A stretch of 64,000 bases of DNA from Nocardiopsis sp. FIRDI 009 (GCF_003386285.1 NZ_QPNC01000024.1:124001-188000), one strand, 5' to 3'. Counted from the first letter of the stretch, positions 16,927 to 25,503 are shown. The notes: a model not told the origin generated them from the letters alone. Numbers and translations: made by a program.

Positions 16927-17700
16927 TCAGCCCCGCCGGTGGACCTTGTGCTGGGCGGCCTGGGCGCGGGGGCGTACGACGAGGAAGTCGACGTTCACGT
17001 GGGAGGGTCGGGTGACCGTCCAGGCGACGGTGTCGGCGATGTCCTCGGCCACGAGGGGCTGGTCGACCCCCGCGTAGACGGCCGCGGCGCGGTCGGCGTC
17101 TCCGCGGTAGCGGTTGAGGGAGAACTCCTCGGTGCGCACCATGCCCGGGGCGATCTCGACGACGCGCACGGGCTGGCCGCACAGCTCCAGGCGCAGGGTT
17201 CCGGCCAGGGCGTGTTCGGCGTGCTTGGCGGCGCTGTACCCTCCGCCGCCCTCGTAGACGGTGAAGGCGGCGGTGGAGGAGATGATGACCACGGTTCCGT
17301 CGCCGCTCGCGGTGAGCAGGGGGAGCAGGGCCCGCGTGGTGGTGAGCGCTCCCATGACGTTCGTCTCGAACATGGTGCGCCAGTCGGCGGGGTCGGCGTC
17401 GGCGACCGTCTCGGTCCCGATGGCGCCGCCGGCGTTGTTGACGAGGACGTCGCAGCGGGCCAGGTCGTCGACGACGGTCGCGACGGCCGACGGATCGGTG
17501 ACGTCCATGGGCCGGACGTCGGCCGTCATCCCGCCCGACGTGATGCGCTTGGCGACCTGCTCCAGGGCGCTCACCCGCCGGCCGGTCAGGACGACGTGGT
17601 AGCCCTCGACGGCCAATCGGTGGGCGGTGGCCGCGCCGATCCCGCTTCCGGCGCCGGTGATGAGCGCGGTCCGCTGAGTGTCCTTCGAGGAGGGGGTCAT
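16927..17700 (-). CDS. short-chain dehydrogenase/reductase
   Basis: A 257-aa classical SDR. The cofactor motif is TGAGSGIG (15-22), followed by GRR after strand 2, which favours NADPH. NNAGG is at 88-92 and the catalytic Ser141/142-Tyr155-Lys159 are in ISSTAAF and YSAAK. Its ATG overlaps the stop of the 154-aa gene (ATGA), placing it second in the operon. It may reduce phosphonoacetaldehyde to 2-hydroxyethylphosphonate, the job of FomC in Streptomyces, since FomC itself is missing. Acting on a different carbonyl is equally possible. Confidence 0.88.
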   Translation of the reverse strand: MTPSSKDTQRTALITGAGSGIGAATAHRLAVEGYHVVLTGRRVSALEQVAKRITSGGMTADVRPMDVTDPSAVATVVDDLARCDVLVNNAGGAIGTETVADADPADWRTMFETNVMGALTTTRALLPLLTASGDGTVVIISSTAAFTVYEGGGGYSAAKHAEHALAGTLRLELCGQPVRVVEIAPGMVRTEEFSLNRYRGDADRAAAVYAGVDQPLVAEDIADTVAWTVTRPSHVNVDFLVVRPRAQAAQHKVHRRG

Positions 17701-18161
17701 CGCTCCGCGGCCCCTTCCGGACCGGACGGCGTGCGGGAGGGAAGCGGCGCCTCGGTCTGGGCCAGCCAGACGTGGGCCCCCGGCCGCAGAAGGAGACGGA
17801 GGTCCGTTCGGCCTCGCCCCGAGGTCTCGACTGATCCGGCGATGAATACCAGATGGGCCGTGCCCGTGGACACGTCGGGAAAACAGTCGGCGACGGTGAA
17901 ACTCGCGGGGGTCTCAGTGGGATTGTGTACGCCGAGCAGGCGGGTCGGCGTGTGCGGCGTGCGTGCGAGGTCGTGCGGTGCCGTGTGGAGGGAGCCTCGC
18001 AGACCGTTCCCCAGGGTCGGCGCCGACGCGGAGGCCGCCGGTGAGAGGACGTGGGACAGATCCAGGGCATTCTCCGCGCAGACCGTCAGATTCTCGGGGT
18101 CGAGTGGGTCATGGTCTGTTTCTCGGCGTCGGGAACCTGATTTCCCGGGAGTGATCGTCAT
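17697..18161 (-). CDS. orphan 154-aa protein at the head of the phosphonate operon
   Basis: I do not recognise this protein. It has no signal peptide, no membrane helix and no obvious catalytic motif. The N-terminus is polar (RRRETDHDPLDPENLTV), and the C-terminal half alternates hydrophobic and polar residues (TAHLVFIAGSVETSGRGRTDLRLLLRPGAHVWLAQT, quoted in part), suggesting a small beta-rich domain, perhaps cupin-like. It is supported as a gene by AAGG 5 nt before the ATG, by the ATGA overlap with the SDR gene and by its position as first cistron. The 860-bp upstream region carries repeats that probably control it. Confidence 0.72.
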   Translation of the reverse strand: MTITPGKSGSRRRETDHDPLDPENLTVCAENALDLSHVLSPAASASAPTLGNGLRGSLHTAPHDLARTPHTPTRLLGVHNPTETPASFTVADCFPDVSTGTAHLVFIAGSVETSGRGRTDLRLLLRPGAHVWLAQTEAPLPSRTPSGPEGAAER

Positions 18162-18209
18162 TTATTCCTTTATTCCTTCGCTGCTTTTCTTCGCCGTTAT
18201 TTGACCCGG

Positions 18210-18228
18210 TCGCGGGGGTGGCTGTCAA
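18210..18228. repeat. 19-bp direct repeat, copy 1
   Basis: TCGCGGGGGTGGCTGTCAA is identical to 18286-18304, with starts 76 bp apart. It lies 49 bp upstream of the operon start at 18161, a position suited to a regulator-binding site. Confidence 0.8.
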
Positions 18229-18285
18229 CGGATCTCCGGACCGTGAATTCTGGCTGCGGAGGAGGTGCGACGAAGAAGGTATGAA

Positions 18286-18304
18286 TCGCGGGGGTGGCTG
18301 TCAA
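18286..18304. repeat. 19-bp direct repeat, copy 2
   Basis: This is an exact copy of 18210-18228. The 76-bp spacing is close to seven helical turns, compatible with two protein sites on one face of DNA. Confidence 0.8.
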
Positions 18305-18490
18305 TGAGCCGATCGTTCGGGCTGGGGTCAGGGTTCCGGTTGGCCTGTGCCCGGGGGCGGTGATGAAGAAGTGGCGGGGATGTGAAATGCCGCTTTGGTG
18401 GTTGTTTGTGGAGTTATGCGGTCATCGTTGAGCGCGGAGCCGCGGTCGTCGGGTCCGCGAAGTCGCGAACCAGTGGGTCGGCCGCTGTCC

Positions 18491-18511
18491 GACTGAGGAA
18501 ATTCCTCAGTC
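18491..18511. promoter_or_regulatory. perfect 21-bp palindrome, candidate operator
   Basis: GACTGAGGAA-A-TTCCTCAGTC is a perfect palindrome with 10-bp arms. It is followed at once by a partial repeat (CACTGCTGAGTC). It is too far from any stop codon to be an obvious terminator, so an operator for the phosphonate operon or its divergent neighbour is more likely. Confidence 0.55.
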
Positions 18512-19022
18512 ACTGCTGAGTCATCTTCTCGGCGGTCGGTCTTCCAGGTTCATGAGGAGGCCAAGGAGCTGTATTTATCACTCTGGGTAGTACATGTGGA
18601 TCGCTGTGTTTGATCGGTTCATCCGATCTCTTACGCGTCGCTGCCGTGAACGAACGTCCCGCGCGGATCGGAGGGCTTCGGCGCCGTTCGCCCGGGGCCC
18701 GGGTGCACCCCGGGGAGGGTGGGCGGCTCGGGTGCGAGAATCGCGTTCCACGACGGGGCGCACACCTGGATTCACGATCCCCGGTTGTGCGACAATGCGT
18801 GCGCTTTCTCTGGATTGCCGTGCCGGCTCCGGTTTGTCGGTGGTCCGAGGGGTGGCGCGTTGGTTTCGTGCGCGGACAGCGGCTGCATGGCAATCACACA
18901 CGAGCCCACCACGGGATTTCCGGGTGCCGGGGTCCGCGGCGCGACCACGTCCCGCGTGGGATGCCCGGAATCGGGTAGGGGTCGATATCCCTTCCCGAAG
19001 TCCGGTGTTGGACACTGGTCAC

Positions 19023-19586
19023 ATGGCGATCATTCACAAGGCCACTATCACGCCGAGTAAAGAGATCCTGATCGGAGCCTGGCTGGACGGGCGTCCGTGG
19101 GCGGGGCGAGGCCCTGACCAGGTGCTCGGGAAGTACAGATTCGACGATCCGGAAGGGGAGGTCGGGGTGGAGTCGTTCCTGCTTCGGCGCGGGGACCGCC
19201 TCATCCACCTGCCGTTGACCTACCGGGGCGCGCCACTGCCCGGTCACGACGACCATCTCGTCGGCACCATGGAGCATTCCACTCTGGGAACGCGCTGGGT
19301 CTACGACGGGACCAAGGACGAGGTGGCCGTCGCGTGTTACCGGCGGGCCCTGGCCGGTGAGCAGGAGCAGGCGGAGCTGGAGGTCTGGGAGGACGGCCGT
19401 CTGGTGGAGCGGAGGGCGCAGCAGGTCCTGGTCTCCACCGAGCCCGGGACCGGCGGGGATGGCGCCGGAACGGCCCAGGGCGGACGGGTGCTGCTCCCGT
19501 ACGTCCTGGATCACGAGCCCGAGGGGCGGCGCCGACTCCGCGCCCGGTGGGGTGACGAGCGGGCGGTGATCGCGGCGCTCACCTAG
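19023..19586 (+). CDS. maltokinase N-terminal cap-like protein
   Basis: A 187-aa protein matching the stand-alone maltokinase N-terminal cap domain seen in many actinobacteria. Characteristic segments are MAIIHKATITPSKE, FDDPEGEVGVESFL, HLPLTYRGAPLPGHDDHLVG and LGTRWVYDGTKDEV. In maltokinase the cap precedes the kinase lobes; here no kinase follows, as is usual for these short proteins, whose role is unknown. The ATG at 19023 was chosen because homology begins there; the open frame continues upstream without family similarity. It is divergent from the phosphonate operon and may just border it. Confidence 0.82.
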   Translation: MAIIHKATITPSKEILIGAWLDGRPWAGRGPDQVLGKYRFDDPEGEVGVESFLLRRGDRLIHLPLTYRGAPLPGHDDHLVGTMEHSTLGTRWVYDGTKDEVAVACYRRALAGEQEQAELEVWEDGRLVERRAQQVLVSTEPGTGGDGAGTAQGGRVLLPYVLDHEPEGRRRLRARWGDERAVIAALT

Positions 19587-19665
19587 AGCGTCCCGAACGG
19601 AGTTCCCGCCGGGCCGGGAGCCGACGTCGCCGCTGGCCCGGACCGAGAGCACGCGTCGGCGGCGT

Positions 19666-20559
19666 TCAGCAGTCCGAACAGCCGGGGCCGTCGGTGCGGG
19701 GCGCGTCGCCGGCCACCCCGCCGTCGGCCCGGCGGCGGCGTTCGAGCAGAACGGTGTCGCGCCATGCGCCGCGGTGGCGGGCGATGCGCTCCCGTACGCC
19801 GACGGTGCGGAAACCCGCCTGGTGGTGCAGGGCGAGGCCCGCGCGGTTCTCGGGGAAGATCGACGTCTGCAGGGTCCAGAGCCCGGCGGCGTCGGCCTCG
19901 GTGACCTGGCGGTGCAGCAGTGCCTTGCCCACCCCCCGGCCGCGGGCGTCCTCGGCCACGTAGACCGAGGTCTCGGCCACCCCGGCGTAGACCTCGCGCG
20001 AGGAGACGGGCGCGGCGGCGGCCCAACCGACCACGCGCCCGTCGGCCTCGGCGACCCAACGATGCCCGGAGAGCCACGTGTTCTCCAACCCCTCGGCCCC
20101 CGGGACCTCGGTTTCGAAGGTGGCGTGGTCGGTGGCGACGCCCTGGGCGTAGATCTCCCGCACCGTGTCCAGGTCCGCGTCGGTCATGGCGCGCGTGGTG
20201 ACGCCCGGGGGCAGGTCGGTGGGGCAGCAGGGGCGGGTGTTGAGCACGCCCATGACGGCGTCGGCGGCGTGGGGCAGGCCCGTGCAGCAGGTCGGGTTGA
20301 CCGCCACCCGGGTCGTGGTGCCCGCCTTGGTCAGGGTCACGAAGCCCACGTCGGCGAGCTTGCGCAGGTGGTGGGAGACCGTGGGCTGGCGGATGTCCAC
20401 CGACTCGGCGAGTTCTCCGACGCTGATCGGCCCCGAGGCGGTGGCGATGGCGTGCAGCAGGCGGACGCGCATGGGTTCGGCCAGGCAGGCGAACCAGGCG
20501 GCGTAGGTCTCGGCGTCGGCGGGTGACAGCACGTGATCATCGCGTTGCGCGGGCAACAT
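19666..20559 (-). CDS. arsN: ArsR repressor fused to ArsN-type N-acetyltransferase
   Basis: A 297-aa fusion. Residues 1-90 form an ArsR winged helix (VDIRQPTVSHHLRKLADVGFV). A linker carries Cys pairs (91-92 and 111-112). Residues ~120-280 are a GNAT acetyltransferase very like phosphinothricin acetyltransferase/ArsN (TFETEVPG, GVAETSVYVAEDARGRGVGKALL, LQTSIFPENRAGLALH, GFRTVGVRERI). Such enzymes acetylate phosphinothricin or the arsenic analogue arsinothricin. A further Cys pair ends the protein (GCSDC). Start 20559 has GGAGG 7 nt upstream. It diverges from the flavoprotein gene over a shared operator cluster and probably regulates the arsenic island as well as detoxifying. Confidence 0.88.
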   Translation of the reverse strand: MLPAQRDDHVLSPADAETYAAWFACLAEPMRVRLLHAIATASGPISVGELAESVDIRQPTVSHHLRKLADVGFVTLTKAGTTTRVAVNPTCCTGLPHAADAVMGVLNTRPCCPTDLPPGVTTRAMTDADLDTVREIYAQGVATDHATFETEVPGAEGLENTWLSGHRWVAEADGRVVGWAAAAPVSSREVYAGVAETSVYVAEDARGRGVGKALLHRQVTEADAAGLWTLQTSIFPENRAGLALHHQAGFRTVGVRERIARHRGAWRDTVLLERRRRADGGVAGDAPRTDGPGCSDC

Positions 20560-20580
20560 ACTCATACCTCCATTATCGAC

Positions 20581-20646
20581 GCATATCGATGCTTGCGTCC
20601 ATCGACACGCATCGATAGAGTCGCATTGCATAGATGCTCATCGATG
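20581..20646. promoter_or_regulatory. divergent ars operator cluster
   Basis: Three ATCGATG elements (20585-20591 forward, 20610-20616 reverse, 20640-20646 as CATCGATG) fill the 100-bp gap between the divergent ArsR-ArsN and flavoprotein genes. They are likely binding sites of the ArsR domain. Confidence 0.6.
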
Positions 20647-20658
20647 GAAGGGTGTGTC

Positions 20659-22005
20659 ATGACCGTAGAGCTTCCGGTGGTGGTGATCGGCGCGGGGCCC
20701 TCCGGGCTGGCGGCGGCGGCCGAGCTGGTCGAGCGGGACCTCCCGGTGCTGGTGTTGGAGAGGGGAGGACGGGCCGGGGCCGCGGTCTCGGAGTGGGGGC
20801 ACGTGCGCCTGTTCTCCTCCTGGCGCGACCTGGTGGCCCCGGCGGCGGAGAAGCTGCTCACCGACGCCGGTTGGCGGCGTCCGGCCGACGACGTCTACCC
20901 GACGGGGCGAGAGTGGGTCGAGACCTACCTGGCTCCGCTGGCCGATGTCCTGGGCGACCGGGTGCGGTTCGGCGCCGAGGTGACGGGGGTTAGCCGCCTG
21001 GGCAGGGATCGCGTGGTCGACGCGGAGCGGGAACGGCAGCCCTTCACGGTACGGGTGCGCACCGGACGAGGCGAGGAGCGCGTCCTGGCGCGTGCGGTGG
21101 TGGACGCCTCCGGGACGTGGGGGTCGCCGAACCCGCTGGGCGCCGACGGGCTGCCCGCCCTGGGCGAGGAGACCGCCGAGGACCTCATCTCCTACCGGAT
21201 CCCCGATCTGGCGGATCCGCGGGTGCGGGACCGGCACGCCGGCCGTACCACGGCGGTGGTGGGACGGGGCCACTCAGCCCTGACCACCCTGGTCGCCCTC
21301 GCCGCGCTCGCCGAGGAGGCGCCCGGGACCAGGGCGGTGTGGGTGCTGCGTCGGGGCGAGGTCGGTGACGCCTTCGGAGGAGGGGAGGCCGACCAGCTCG
21401 CCGAGCGCGGGGCCCTGGGGCTCCGGGCCAGGGCGGCGGTCGAGGCCGGGCACATCCGGGTCGTCACCGGCTTCCGGACCGCCGAGGTCCGTGTGGAGCG
21501 CGGGCGTCCGGTGCTGGTGGACGAGGACGACCGGTCGCTGGAGCCGGTGGACGCGGTGGTGGCGCTGACCGGGTTCCGCCCGGACCTGTCGATCCTCTCC
21601 GAGATCCGGCTGGAGGTGGACCCGACGCTCCAGGCCCCGGTGGAACTGGCCCCGCTCATCGACCCCAACGTGCACTCCTGCGGCACGGTCTACCCCCACG
21701 GAGCCAAGGAGCTGTCCCACCCCGAGAAGGACTTCTACCTGGCGGGGATGAAGTCCTACGGTCGCGCTCCCACGTTCCTGGCCCTGACCGGATACGAGCA
21801 GGTGCGCAGTATCGCCGCGCGCGTCGCCGGGGACCACGCGGCGGCCGAACGGGTGGAGCTGGTCCTGCCCGAGACCGGGGTCTGCAGCGGCTCCGGCCTG
21901 TCCGACGCCTCCGAGGCCGAGGCGGCGGCCGAGGCCGGCAACGGCTGCTGCTCGGTGGGCGCCCCCCAGGAGGTCGAGCTCACCGCACCGGCCCGGACCC
22001 CGTGA
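20659..22005 (+). CDS. FAD-dependent oxidoreductase of the arsenic island
   Basis: A 448-aa flavoprotein with an FAD-binding motif GAGPSG (11-16) and a second nucleotide-binding glycine motif (VVGRGHSA, about 200). The conserved LFSSWRDLVAP and ALTGFRPDLSIL segments resemble flavin monooxygenase-like ArsO proteins in arsenic operons. The C-terminal 40 residues carry Cys residues (GVCSGSG, GNGCCSVG) that could bind As(III). The ATG at 20659 has GGAAGG 7 nt upstream. It overlaps the MFS gene by GTGA, so the two act together; oxidation of an arsenical followed by export is a plausible scheme but not proved. Confidence 0.82.
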   Translation: MTVELPVVVIGAGPSGLAAAAELVERDLPVLVLERGGRAGAAVSEWGHVRLFSSWRDLVAPAAEKLLTDAGWRRPADDVYPTGREWVETYLAPLADVLGDRVRFGAEVTGVSRLGRDRVVDAERERQPFTVRVRTGRGEERVLARAVVDASGTWGSPNPLGADGLPALGEETAEDLISYRIPDLADPRVRDRHAGRTTAVVGRGHSALTTLVALAALAEEAPGTRAVWVLRRGEVGDAFGGGEADQLAERGALGLRARAAVEAGHIRVVTGFRTAEVRVERGRPVLVDEDDRSLEPVDAVVALTGFRPDLSILSEIRLEVDPTLQAPVELAPLIDPNVHSCGTVYPHGAKELSHPEKDFYLAGMKSYGRAPTFLALTGYEQVRSIAARVAGDHAAAERVELVLPETGVCSGSGLSDASEAEAAAEAGNGCCSVGAPQEVELTAPARTP

Positions 22006-23243
22006 GACCCGTGCGCGTCGGTGCCTCCGGCGCCTCCGTACCCGTGGTCGGAGCGCGCCGGGGGCTGGCGGTCCTGTGCGTCACCGTCACCACGAGCTAC
22101 GGGGTGCTGTTCTACGCCTTCCCGGTCCTGGTCACGGCGATCACCGCCGACACCGGCTGGCCCTCCGGCCAGGTCACCGCCCTGTTCTCCGCGGCCCAGG
22201 TCACGGCGGGGCTGACCGGAGTCCTCGTGGGAAGGCTGTTGCAGGCACACGGCCCCCGACCGGTGATGACCGCGGCGTCCGTGGTCGCCGTCCCGGCCCT
22301 GGCGGGCATCGCCCTGGCCCCGAGCACGGGCCTCTTCGCCCTGGCCTGGATCGTGGCCGGAACCGCCATGTCCGGACTGTACTACCCGCCCGCCTTCGCC
22401 GCTCTCACCCGTTGGTACGGCGGCGCACGCGTACGGGCGCTGACCGCGTTGACACTCGTCGCCGGATTGGCGAGCACCGTCTTCGCGCCCGTGACCGCGG
22501 CCTTGGAGCAGGCGTGGGGGTGGCGGGGCGCCTACCTGGCGCTGACCGGAGTCGTCGCCGTGGTGGTCGTGCCGCTCCACGCCTTCGCCCTCCCCCGCGA
22601 CTGGGCGGGGATCGACACGGACGAGAGCCCCGGCGGACCGGGGCCGACGACGGGGGCGGTGGTCCGCAGCCGCGCCTTCTGGACGCTGGCCACGGCCCTG
22701 ACGGCGGGGGCGCTGACCGTGCACGCCGGTGTGGTCAACCTCGTCCCCCTCCTGGAGTCCCGTGGTTTCGACACCACGACCGCGGCCTGGGCGCTGGGCC
22801 TGGGCGGACTCGGCCAGGTGGCGGGGCGACTGGTCTACCCGCACCTGGAACGGAGGACCTCCCCCGTCCCCCGAACGGCGCTCGTCCTGGGCGCGTGCGC
22901 GACCGCGTCCCTGCTCCTGGCGCTGGTGCCCGGCCCCTGGGGCCTGGTCGTGGCGGTCGCGGTCCTGGCGGGAACGGCACGCGGTGTGCTCACCCTGCTC
23001 CAGGCCACGGCGGTGGCCGACCGGTGGGGCACGGCGGTCTACGCCTCGGTCAGCGGGGTGATGCACGTCCCGCTGATGTTGGCTTCCGCCCTGGCCCCCT
23101 GGATCGGTGTGGCCCTGGCCGGATCACTGGGCGGGTACCCGGCGGCGTTCGGGGCGATGAGCGCCCTGGCGGCGACAGGTGCCGTGGCGGCGCTGTTCAG
23201 CCGACCCGGGTCCGCACGCGCCCGGGAGAGCTACCGTTCGTGA
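22002..23243 (+). CDS. MFS efflux transporter of the arsenic island
   Basis: A 413-aa major facilitator protein with 12 predicted membrane segments. The loop 2-3 region (GRLLQAHGPRPVMTAASV) and the equivalent loop in the second half (GRLVYPHLERR) are the usual MFS marks. The GTG start overlaps the flavoprotein stop (GTGA). Its 3' end overlaps the convergent flavoprotein gene by 13 bp. In this context it is likely an arsenical exporter, comparable in role to ArsJ/ArsK, but the exact class is not certain. Confidence 0.83.
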   Translation: MRPVRVGASGASVPVVGARRGLAVLCVTVTTSYGVLFYAFPVLVTAITADTGWPSGQVTALFSAAQVTAGLTGVLVGRLLQAHGPRPVMTAASVVAVPALAGIALAPSTGLFALAWIVAGTAMSGLYYPPAFAALTRWYGGARVRALTALTLVAGLASTVFAPVTAALEQAWGWRGAYLALTGVVAVVVVPLHAFALPRDWAGIDTDESPGGPGPTTGAVVRSRAFWTLATALTAGALTVHAGVVNLVPLLESRGFDTTTAAWALGLGGLGQVAGRLVYPHLERRTSPVPRTALVLGACATASLLLALVPGPWGLVVAVAVLAGTARGVLTLLQATAVADRWGTAVYASVSGVMHVPLMLASALAPWIGVALAGSLGGYPAAFGAMSALAATGAVAALFSRPGSARARESYRS

Positions 23244-24304
23244 GCCAGGGCCTCGGCGATCCCGGCGACCGTCGCCTTGGCCGTGCGCCCGGCTCCGACG
23301 AGCGTGGCCGAGGCCGCCCCGGTCCAGTCGCCGTAGCCCAGCAGGAACAGCCGCGGCTCCCGGAGACTGCGATTTCCGTCCACGGGAATCCGGCCGTCGG
23401 CGTCGAACGGCTCCAGCGGCGCCAGGTGCCCCAGAACCGGCCGGAAACCCGTGCACCACACGACGGCGTCGCACGCCAGTTCGGTGCCGTCCGCCCACAC
23501 CACGCCGGTGCGGCTGAGCCGGTCGAACATCGGCTCGGCCTTGAGCGCCCCGCGGTCGCGGGCCTCCCTGACGGACGGCACCATCACGATGTCACCCAGG
23601 TCGCCGAGTCCCCGCACGGTCCGGTCGCCGTTCCGTTCGGCCCGCTGGCGCCTGGTGGCGATGTCGAACAGGGCGCGTCCGTCCACGTCGTCGGGGAGGA
23701 AACGGGGCGGGCGCGCTGTGGTCCAGGTGGTCTCGGCGACCCGGGAGAGTTCGGCGAGGATCTGTGCGGCGGAGTTGCCGCCGCCGACCACGACGACCCG
23801 CTGCCCGGTGAACTCCTCCGGGGCCCGGTAGTCGACGGTGTGCAGTTGTCTGTGCCGGAACTCCGAGCGTCCCGGGACGCTCGGGATGTGGGGGCTGCCC
23901 CAGGTGCCGGTGGCGCTGATGACGTACCGGGCCCGCCACACGCCCCGCTCGGTGACCACGCGCAGGGCCCGGTCCGTCCGCTCCACGCCTCTCACGTGGA
24001 CGGGACGGCGCACCGGAAGCGCGTAGCGGCGCTCGTACTCGGCCAGGTACCAGGCCACGTGTGCCGCGCTCGGGTACTCGTGGCCGTCCTCGGCCGGCAT
24101 CCACCAGCCCGGAAGCATGCTGTGCCCGGCGGGTGAGAACAGCCGCAGCGAGCGCCAGTACCCGGTCCACGACCCGCCCGGCGCGGCACCGCCGTCCAGG
24201 ATGACGTGGTCGATCTTCGCCCGGCGCAGGAAGTACCCCGCCGCGAGTCCGGCCTGTCCGCCGCCCACGACCGCGACGTCGACCGTGTGTTCCTCCGTGC
24301 GCAT
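23231..24304 (-). CDS. flavin-containing monooxygenase-like protein (ArsO-type)
   Basis: A 357-aa flavoprotein with two Rossmann motifs: GGGQAG (14-19) for FAD and GGGNSA (about 180) for NADPH. It also shows GGSWTGYWRSLRLFSP, SATGTWGSPHIPSVPG and AVVWCTGFRPVLGHL, typical of the FMO-like ArsO family linked to arsenic operons. It lies downstream of ACR3 on the same strand after 122 bp and convergent to the MFS gene. The start at 24304 follows GGAGAGG. It is distinct from the 20659-22005 flavoprotein, so the island has two. Confidence 0.85.
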   Translation of the reverse strand: MRTEEHTVDVAVVGGGQAGLAAGYFLRRAKIDHVILDGGAAPGGSWTGYWRSLRLFSPAGHSMLPGWWMPAEDGHEYPSAAHVAWYLAEYERRYALPVRRPVHVRGVERTDRALRVVTERGVWRARYVISATGTWGSPHIPSVPGRSEFRHRQLHTVDYRAPEEFTGQRVVVVGGGNSAAQILAELSRVAETTWTTARPPRFLPDDVDGRALFDIATRRQRAERNGDRTVRGLGDLGDIVMVPSVREARDRGALKAEPMFDRLSRTGVVWADGTELACDAVVWCTGFRPVLGHLAPLEPFDADGRIPVDGNRSLREPRLFLLGYGDWTGAASATLVGAGRTAKATVAGIAEALAHER

Positions 24305-24426
24305 CCTCGGCCTCTCCGTGCGTGTCGGGTGCTCCGCGGCCCGACACCTCGTTGACGGTGATGGGACGTGGCCAGGGGCAGGACCCGTGTGTACCCGCTC
24401 CGCGGTGGGTCCCGCCCGGCGGGGCG

Positions 24427-25503
24427 CTACCCGCGTCGGGCGGTGAACCCTCCGCGCCAGGCCAGTGACACGTACACCAGGGCCACCAGGACCGGCACCT
24501 CGATCAGCGGTCCCACGACCCCGGCCAGCGCCTGGCCCGAGGTGACGCCGAAGGTGGCGATGGCCACGGCGATCGCCAGTTCGAAGTTGTTGCCCGCCGC
24601 GGTGAAGGCGAGCGTGGCGGTGCGGTCGTAGCCCATCCCGAGCGCCTTGCCCAGGGCGAAGGCGCCGAACCACATGAGGACGAAGTAGGCCAGCAACGGG
24701 ATCGCGATGCGGGCCACGTCCAGCGGTCGGCCGGTGATGGCGCCGCCCTGCAGGGCGAACAGCAGCACGATCGTGAACAGCAGCCCGTACAGCGCCCAGG
24801 GACCGATCCGGGGCAGGAACACGCTCTCGTACCGTTCCCGGCCCATCCGCCGCTCCCCCAGCCGCCGGGTGAGGAAGCCCGCGGCCAGCGGCACCCCGAG
24901 GAAGATCACCACGTTGAGGGCGATCAGCCAGGCCGGGACGTCCAGACCCGAGGTGTCCAGGCCCAGCCAGCCGGGGAGCAGGTCGAGGTAGAACCAGCCC
25001 AGGGCGCCGAAGGCGAGCACCTGGAAGAGGGAGTTGAGGGCCACCAGCACGGCGGCGGCCTCGCGGTCGCCGCAGGCCAGGTCGTTCCAGATGACGACCA
25101 TGGCGATGCAGCGGGCCAGGCCGACGATGATCAGGCCGGTGCGGTACTCGGGCAGGTCGGCCAGGAAGATCCAGGCCAGCGCGAACATCACCGCGGGACC
25201 GAGCGCCCAGTTGACCACCAGCGAGGAGACGAGCAGGCGGCGGTCGCCGGTGACGGTGTCCAGGCGGTCGTAGCGGACCTTGGCCAGCACCGGGTACATC
25301 ATCACGAGCAGCCCCAGGGCGATGGGCAGGGAGATCCCGCCCACCTCCAGGGCGGCCAGCGCGGTGTCCAGGCCGGGCACCAGGCGGCCCAGGCCCAGGC
25401 CGACGGCCACGGCGAGCAGGATCCAGACCGCGAGGAACCGGTCGAGGGTGGACAGGCGGGCGACGACCGGCGCGTCGGGGGGTCGGGGGGCGGTGCGGGT
25501 CAC
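24427..25503 (-). CDS. arsB: ACR3-family arsenite efflux permease
   Basis: A 358-aa membrane protein of the ACR3/BASS fold with about ten helices. The essential Cys132 lies in the signature GLARCIAMVVIWNDLA. Other family segments are FTAAGNNFELAIAVAIATFG and GPLIEVPVLVALVYVSL. It exports arsenite using the proton gradient. The GTG start (25503) overlaps the ArsR stop by GTGA, so repressor and pump are translated together. Confidence 0.95.
   Translation of the reverse strand: MTRTAPRPPDAPVVARLSTLDRFLAVWILLAVAVGLGLGRLVPGLDTALAALEVGGISLPIALGLLVMMYPVLAKVRYDRLDTVTGDRRLLVSSLVVNWALGPAVMFALAWIFLADLPEYRTGLIIVGLARCIAMVVIWNDLACGDREAAAVLVALNSLFQVLAFGALGWFYLDLLPGWLGLDTSGLDVPAWLIALNVVIFLGVPLAAGFLTRRLGERRMGRERYESVFLPRIGPWALYGLLFTIVLLFALQGGAITGRPLDVARIAIPLLAYFVLMWFGAFALGKALGMGYDRTATLAFTAAGNNFELAIAVAIATFGVTSGQALAGVVGPLIEVPVLVALVYVSLAWRGGFTARRG

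Larger units (their letters stand above)
18162..19022. promoter_or_regulatory. divergent control region of the phosphonate operon
   Basis: About 860 bp without a credible gene separate the minus-strand phosphonate operon from a plus-strand gene. The left half is unusually AT-rich for this genome. It contains the 19-bp direct repeats at 18210 and 18286 and the palindrome at 18491, listed separately. No other gene or RNA could be supported. Confidence 0.6.

Noticed and set aside
18594-19022. N-terminal extension of the maltokinase-cap gene
   Set aside because: The frame is open upstream, but family similarity begins exactly at ATG 19023 and the upstream codons are Arg/Ser/Gly-rich noise.
22076-24136. 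686-codon open frame on the plus strand
   Set aside because: Out of frame with the MFS and second flavoprotein genes; low-complexity Arg/Gly/Pro protein.
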